DNA of 9,972 nt from positions 1-9,972 of the forward strand of contig NHBP01000066.1 of the NCBI GenBank assembly GCA_002168195.1, read 5' to 3'. A program made the translations under genes and the position numbers. This DNA is from Planctomycetaceae bacterium TMED10 (GTDB taxonomy: Bacteria > Planctomycetota > Planctomycetia > Pirellulales > UBA7805). Shown piece after piece: positions 7,399-9,972 of the stretch; the stretch's first letter is position 1, and each line of letters opens with the position of its first letter. The notes under the pieces were generated by a model. The model was not told the origin of the DNA. It searched no databases and saw nothing but the letters and a program-made list of their open reading frames with translations.

Positions 7399-7496
7399 GC
7401 CGCAACTGCGGCTTGGTTGCCCTGGAGGTCAAAAGCTTGACATTCGCTCTAAATCCCCTTATCCTTTGGGGTTAGAGGTTTCAGTTGCGGTTTTTT
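7399..7496 (+). ncRNA. Candidate structured RNA or attenuator-like terminator
   Basis: CCGCAACTG (7400-7408) is the exact reverse complement of CAGTTGCGG (7482-7490), which is followed directly by six T residues (7491-7496). Between the arms are two further hairpins. GTCAA/TTGAC (7428-7432 and 7437-7441) has an AAGC loop. A strong one at 7447-7477 pairs CTCTAA with TTAGAG and CCCC with GGGG, with a 2-nt bulge and 9-nt loop. The left arm can instead fold locally as GCCGC-AACT-GCGGC (7399-7412), which would free the right arm. It may be the miaE terminator, a regulated leader, or a small RNA. I recognise no known riboswitch. Confidence 0.4.
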
Positions 7497-7514
7497 CTGG
7501 ATTGCCGGTATACT
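7485..7514 (+). promoter_or_regulatory. Candidate promoter for the DUF1559 gene
   Basis: TTGCGG (7485-7490) and TATACT (7509-7514) are separated by 18 bp, matching the sigma70 consensus at three and five of six positions. It overlaps the right arm and T run of the candidate terminator, so termination of upstream transcription and new initiation could be linked. A second AT-rich site, GATAAT (7531-7536), lacks a good -35 partner. The resulting leader would be about 240 nt. Confidence 0.3.
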
Positions 7515-7759
7515 GCTGTTGGCGAGAGACGATAATACTTTTAGTGGTTGGTGAGTGGTGGTTGAGCAACCGCTGCGGAAACCCTTTGGTACGGTGTGAT
7601 GCGGTGCAGTATGATGTTGATTGTCGGGTCATCGCTACGAGAAAAGCAGCAAGCCGCAGACAGCAACGATTAGAAAAAGAGGGGCTTTTATCCGGTAGAT
7701 TGCAACCGTGGCGTTTCATAAAACATTGCGGAACAGAAGAAAGTAATGGAGAGCAAAAA

Positions 7760-8614
7760 ATGAACAACACTGACAAAGTCAAGAATCATCGGACAGGTTT
7801 TACGTTGGTGGAACTTTTGGTCGTGATTGCGATCATCGGTATTTTGGCATCGATGCTGTTGCCAGCCATTAACTCTGCACGCGAGAGTGCCCGCTCGGCG
7901 CAGTGTGGGAGTAATACTCGCAATCTCGGTCTCGCTGCCCAGGCTTATAGCAGCCAAAACCGTGAAATGCTCCCTGCCATCTCAGGCAACACGGGTGGAG
8001 CGGGAGGCAGCGGTTTGGTCGAGCTGATGCCTTATTTGGAAATGGCCAACATGTATGATGCAATAAAAGGTGGCGGTAACGTGAACACCAAAACACCCAT
8101 CTTCACGTGTCCCAGCGCGGTGGATCAGGAGACTGCTGGACGATCTCATTATGTGCAGTGTGTGGGCACAAGCTATCAATACGCTCTTGCCGATGGTGAC
8201 GACGGTTATGATGCAGACTATTCAGCCGGCACCGGGACGGACGACGGAAACGGTAATATGATGGGTGCCGATGGTCCGGGCGCGTTTCGACAGACGCGAA
8301 CAAGTCGAGCCTCCATGGCGCGGGATGGGGAGAGTAACACGCTATTCTACAGTGAAAAAAGTGATACCGGTTCGGTTAATGGAACCCTGGGCGCCGTGGT
8401 GTTTCATACCCAGGTTCAACCAAACAATGCCAGCAGCGGTGGTTCTATTGATCCTGTCGAGACGCACGCTCACAGTAACCATCCCGGCGGTGTCCAGGCT
8501 GCATTCGGGGATGCACACGTCGAATTTTATAACAACAATGTGGATGCGAATCTTTGGAAAGCCCTCAGTACTTCCAATGGTGGAGAGTCATGGGGACTGG
8601 CCGGTTCGCAGTAG
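7760..8614 (+). CDS. DUF1559 protein with type IV prepilin-like N-terminus
   Basis: This is a member of the planctomycete family of secreted pseudopilin-like proteins; their job is not established. The 284-residue product begins with a short basic leader, a prepilin peptidase site after G13 (RTG|FTLVE, with the conserved Glu at +5) and the hydrophobic helix VELLVVIAIIGILASMLLPAI (17-37). The DUF1559 region follows, with the usual N-terminal R-x-x-A-R-x-x-Q-C (41-49) and FTCPSA (115-120). Residues 145-174 are rich in Asp and Gly. Near the C-terminus H241-P-G-G-V matches the H-x9-DG motif, but the glycine is replaced: D251-A252. The ATG at 7760 is chosen because GGAG (7748-7751) lies 8 nt upstream and the signal must be N-terminal; the frame stays open 133 codons further upstream. 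It is a single gene ending in a strong terminator. Confidence 0.92.
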   Translation: MNNTDKVKNHRTGFTLVELLVVIAIIGILASMLLPAINSARESARSAQCGSNTRNLGLAAQAYSSQNREMLPAISGNTGGAGGSGLVELMPYLEMANMYDAIKGGGNVNTKTPIFTCPSAVDQETAGRSHYVQCVGTSYQYALADGDDGYDADYSAGTGTDDGNGNMMGADGPGAFRQTRTSRASMARDGESNTLFYSEKSDTGSVNGTLGAVVFHTQVQPNNASSGGSIDPVETHAHSNHPGGVQAAFGDAHVEFYNNNVDANLWKALSTSNGGESWGLAGSQ

Positions 8615-8634
8615 GCCCAATTGATATCTGATAA

Positions 8635-8666
8635 AAATAAAGCCCGCATATCTGCGGGCTTTATTT
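8635..8666. terminator. Bidirectional Rho-independent terminator between convergent genes
   Basis: A perfect 13-bp stem (8635-8647 and 8654-8666) has the GC core GCCCGC/GCGGGC, AT-rich outer pairs and a 6-nt loop ATATCT. On either strand the AT-rich outer arm supplies a T-rich tract; on the minus strand this continues beyond the stem as TTATC. It lies 20 bp after the DUF1559 stop and 38 bp after the LeuB-like stop, so it can end both transcripts. A nearby imperfect repeat of GCGGGCT (8684-8690) and GCGGGTT (8692-8698) shares the core sequence. Confidence 0.92.
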
Positions 8667-8704
8667 ATGCGCCCATGATTTTTGCGGGCTTGCGGGTTTG
8701 CCGA

Positions 8705-9799
8705 TTAGTTATCCAGTTCGGCGACAACCAGATCCCCCACTTCGTGAGTGCGATGGCCCATCTTGCCAGCCGACTGACTCTGCATCTTTTCGCCCGTGAC
8801 GCGGGCGACTGCCGCATCAATGCGAGCGGCGGAATTTGTCTGACCTGCCTGTTCGAGCAGCATGGCCATGGCGTTGATTGCGGCGATTGGATTGATGACG
8901 CCCTGGCCGGTGTATTTGGGGGCACTCCCACCCATGGGCTCAAACATGCTTGTGCCACCGGGATCGGGATTAATATTCCCCCCGGCAGCGACCCCCATGC
9001 CACCCTGCAGCATACCTCCCAGATCGGTGATAATATCCCCGAACATGTTGGTGGTCACGATCACATCATAATACTCAGGGTTTTTCACCATCCACATGCA
9101 GCAAGCATCCACGTGGTTGTAATCGGCTTTCACATCCGGGTACTCGGTGGAGATTTCCTCAAAAGTCCGCCACCATAGATCGTGTCCATATGTGAGCACG
9201 TTGGTTTTTGCCACCAGGGTGAGCATTTTCCCTTTCGGGTTGTTTCTCCGCTGCGTGTATTCGAACGCCCAGCGGATACACCGCTCGCACCCCTTGCGGC
9301 TATAGAGGGCCGTTTGGCTGGCCACTTCATCCGGCGTCCCTTTTTTCAGAAAGCCACCCACTCCGCAGTAGAGGTCCTCGGTATTTTCCCGCACGACGAC
9401 AAAATCGATATCCTCCGGTCCCTTACCGGCCAGTGGCGTTTCCACACCGGGCAGAAGTTTCACCGGTCGGAGATTAATGTATTGATCGAGTTGAAACCGC
9501 AGTTGGAGCAGCAGGCCTTTTTCTAAAATACCTGGAGCCACATCGGGATGTCCCACGGCGCCGAGATAAATCGCATCAAACTGAGAAAGCTCCTCGACGG
9601 CCCCCGCCGGAAGCACCTCACCGGTTTTCAGATAATGGTCACCGCCGAAGTGAAACTCAGAGAGCGTATAAGAAAATCCATCAAGAGCCGCCACTGCCTC
9701 AAGCACTTTCAGGCCTTCTGCCACGACCTCCGGGCCGGTCCCATCGCCGCCGATGACCGCAATTGTAATTGAACTATTATCTGTTTGAGCCGCGTTCAC
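8705..9799 (-). CDS. leuB: Isopropylmalate/isocitrate dehydrogenase family protein, likely 3-isopropylmalate dehydrogenase
   Basis: This 364-residue protein belongs to the beta-decarboxylating dehydrogenases; the likely role is oxidation of 3-isopropylmalate in leucine synthesis. Visible residues include [10 protein letters not shown] (16-25), the substrate segment E93-K-G-L-L-L-Q-L-R101 with N109-L-R111, R137 in VVVREN, catalytic Y144 and K198, and metal-binding D231, D255 and D259. The E-x-G-LLL-x-LRF-x-LD-x-Y-x-NLRP segment resembles the actinobacterial form of LeuB. The cofactor loop reads GGSAPKY (290-296), where classical NAD-dependent LeuB has HGSAPDI; K-Y occurs here in NADP-dependent isocitrate dehydrogenase. 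A tartrate/malate-type dehydrogenase is the main alternative. It starts at GTG (9799): GGAGG (9809-9813) lies 9 nt upstream, while the nearby ATG at 9806 is out of frame. The gene is monocistronic with its own promoter; no leuA, leuC or leuD is adjacent. Confidence 0.88.
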   Translation of the reverse strand: MNAAQTDNSSITIAVIGGDGTGPEVVAEGLKVLEAVAALDGFSYTLSEFHFGGDHYLKTGEVLPAGAVEELSQFDAIYLGAVGHPDVAPGILEKGLLLQLRFQLDQYINLRPVKLLPGVETPLAGKGPEDIDFVVVRENTEDLYCGVGGFLKKGTPDEVASQTALYSRKGCERCIRWAFEYTQRRNNPKGKMLTLVAKTNVLTYGHDLWWRTFEEISTEYPDVKADYNHVDACCMWMVKNPEYYDVIVTTNMFGDIITDLGGMLQGGMGVAAGGNINPDPGGTSMFEPMGGSAPKYTGQGVINPIAAINAMAMLLEQAGQTNSAARIDAAVARVTGEKMQSQSAGKMGHRTHEVGDLVVAELDN

Positions 9800-9813
9800 C
9801 AGACATCACCTCC
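9800..9813 (-). promoter_or_regulatory. Strong ribosome binding site that fixes a GTG start
   Basis: GGAGGTGAT (9805-9813, minus strand) is a near-complete anti-16S match. It sits 9 nt, counted from GGAGG, before the GTG at 9799. An ATG at 9806 is only 2 nt past GGAGG and opens a 9-codon out-of-frame reading frame that overlaps the gene's start. It is very unlikely to be the real start. Confidence 0.85.
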
Positions 9814-9844
9814 GGTACAGAGTGAAAGAGAAGTGCGAGGCCGG

Positions 9845-9873
9845 ATTCTAACAACCCTGAGAAGCCATCTCAA
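9845..9873 (-). promoter_or_regulatory. Sigma70-type promoter of the LeuB-like gene
   Basis: On the minus strand TTGAGA (9868-9873) and TAGAAT (9845-9850) are separated by exactly 17 bp. Each box matches the consensus at five of six positions. Transcription would start near 9838, giving a leader of about 39 nt that contains only the ribosome site. This is the best promoter in the window. The rest of 9874-9972 shows no gene that I can support. Confidence 0.65.
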
Positions 9874-9972
9874 GCGAGAGGCAGATGATCATTCAGATAA
9901 CTGCATGACTCGCATTGGCGCGCATGTCCACGTGAGGACTCAAAAGAATAGGGCAACTCTGCCAGAACTCGT

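Larger units (their letters stand above)
7365..7759 (+). other. 395-bp non-coding spacer and leader before the DUF1559 gene
   Basis: No convincing gene lies here. One plus-strand frame is open through the whole stretch and joins the DUF1559 frame. I reject it as coding because the pilin-type signal must be N-terminal and a good ribosome site precedes the internal ATG at 7760. The left part (7375-7496) holds several possible RNA stems ending in a T6 run, described separately. Further right are a hairpin GGTT-GAGC-AACC (7560-7571, extendable with G-U pairs to 7557-7574), a G/T-rich stretch (7544-7564) and a weak AAAAG/CTTTT hairpin (7675-7689). Confidence 0.7.

Noticed and set aside
7361..7759. 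N-terminal extension of the DUF1559 frame by 133 codons
   Set aside because: The prepilin leader must be at the N-terminus, GGAG lies 8 nt before the ATG at 7760, and the extension has no recognisable domain.
7459..7782. 107-residue minus-strand reading frame in the leader
   Set aside because: It overlaps the DUF1559 start on the opposite strand, has low-complexity Ser/Thr/Arg composition and no ribosome site that I can support.
8621..9178. 185-residue plus-strand reading frame opposite the LeuB-like gene
   Set aside because: It is antisense to a clearly conserved enzyme gene, begins within the terminator region, and its sequence resembles no protein family.
9905..9972. Possible start of a divergent plus-strand gene running off the right edge
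   Set aside because: The ATG has no ribosome site and the 22 visible codons resemble no family.
9879..9972. Possible C-terminal end of a minus-strand gene entering from the right edge
   Set aside because: Two minus-strand frames stay open for 25-33 codons, but the peptides are short and unrecognisable, and the open stretch runs up to the good promoter of the LeuB-like gene.

Overview
The window looks like chromosomal DNA from a planctomycete, probably of the Pirellula/Rhodopirellula type. The best evidence is a DUF1559 protein with a type IV pilin-like N-terminus, a family greatly expanded in that phylum. Supporting signs are mostly single-gene transcription units with long structured spacers, and an isopropylmalate dehydrogenase with an unusual GGSAPKY loop. 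The phylum call is an inference from protein families; genus cannot be fixed from this sequence.

Layout from left to right. An 11-bp tandem repeat fills 1-53. A tspO-like membrane protein gene (94-600, +) follows. It converges on an RND efflux operon on the minus strand: a lipoprotein adaptor gene (3836-5053), then an AcrB-type pump gene (618-3767). The tspO terminator lies inside the last codons of the pump gene. Upstream of the operon, also on the minus strand, are a small membrane-anchored protein of unknown function (5277-5636) and a glycerophosphodiester phosphodiesterase-family gene (5809-6558). A second 11-bp direct repeat (5770-5802) and an 18-bp dyad (5680-5697) lie between these two. 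Divergent from the phosphodiesterase is miaE (6789-7364, +), a tRNA-modifying diiron hydroxylase.

A 395-bp spacer with several possible RNA stems separates miaE from the DUF1559 gene (7760-8614, +). That gene converges on a LeuB-like dehydrogenase gene (8705-9799, minus), with a 13-bp-stem bidirectional terminator between them. The dehydrogenase has a good sigma70-type promoter and a strong Shine-Dalgarno site that fixes a GTG start.

Only the adaptor and pump clearly form one functional unit; they would need an outer-membrane channel encoded elsewhere. The other genes are unrelated housekeeping or envelope functions. I see no mobile element, CRISPR array, rRNA, tRNA or obvious new defence or biosynthetic system. 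The items most worth a second look are the structured leader at 7375-7496, the two 11-bp repeat arrays, and the KY cofactor motif in the LeuB-like enzyme.
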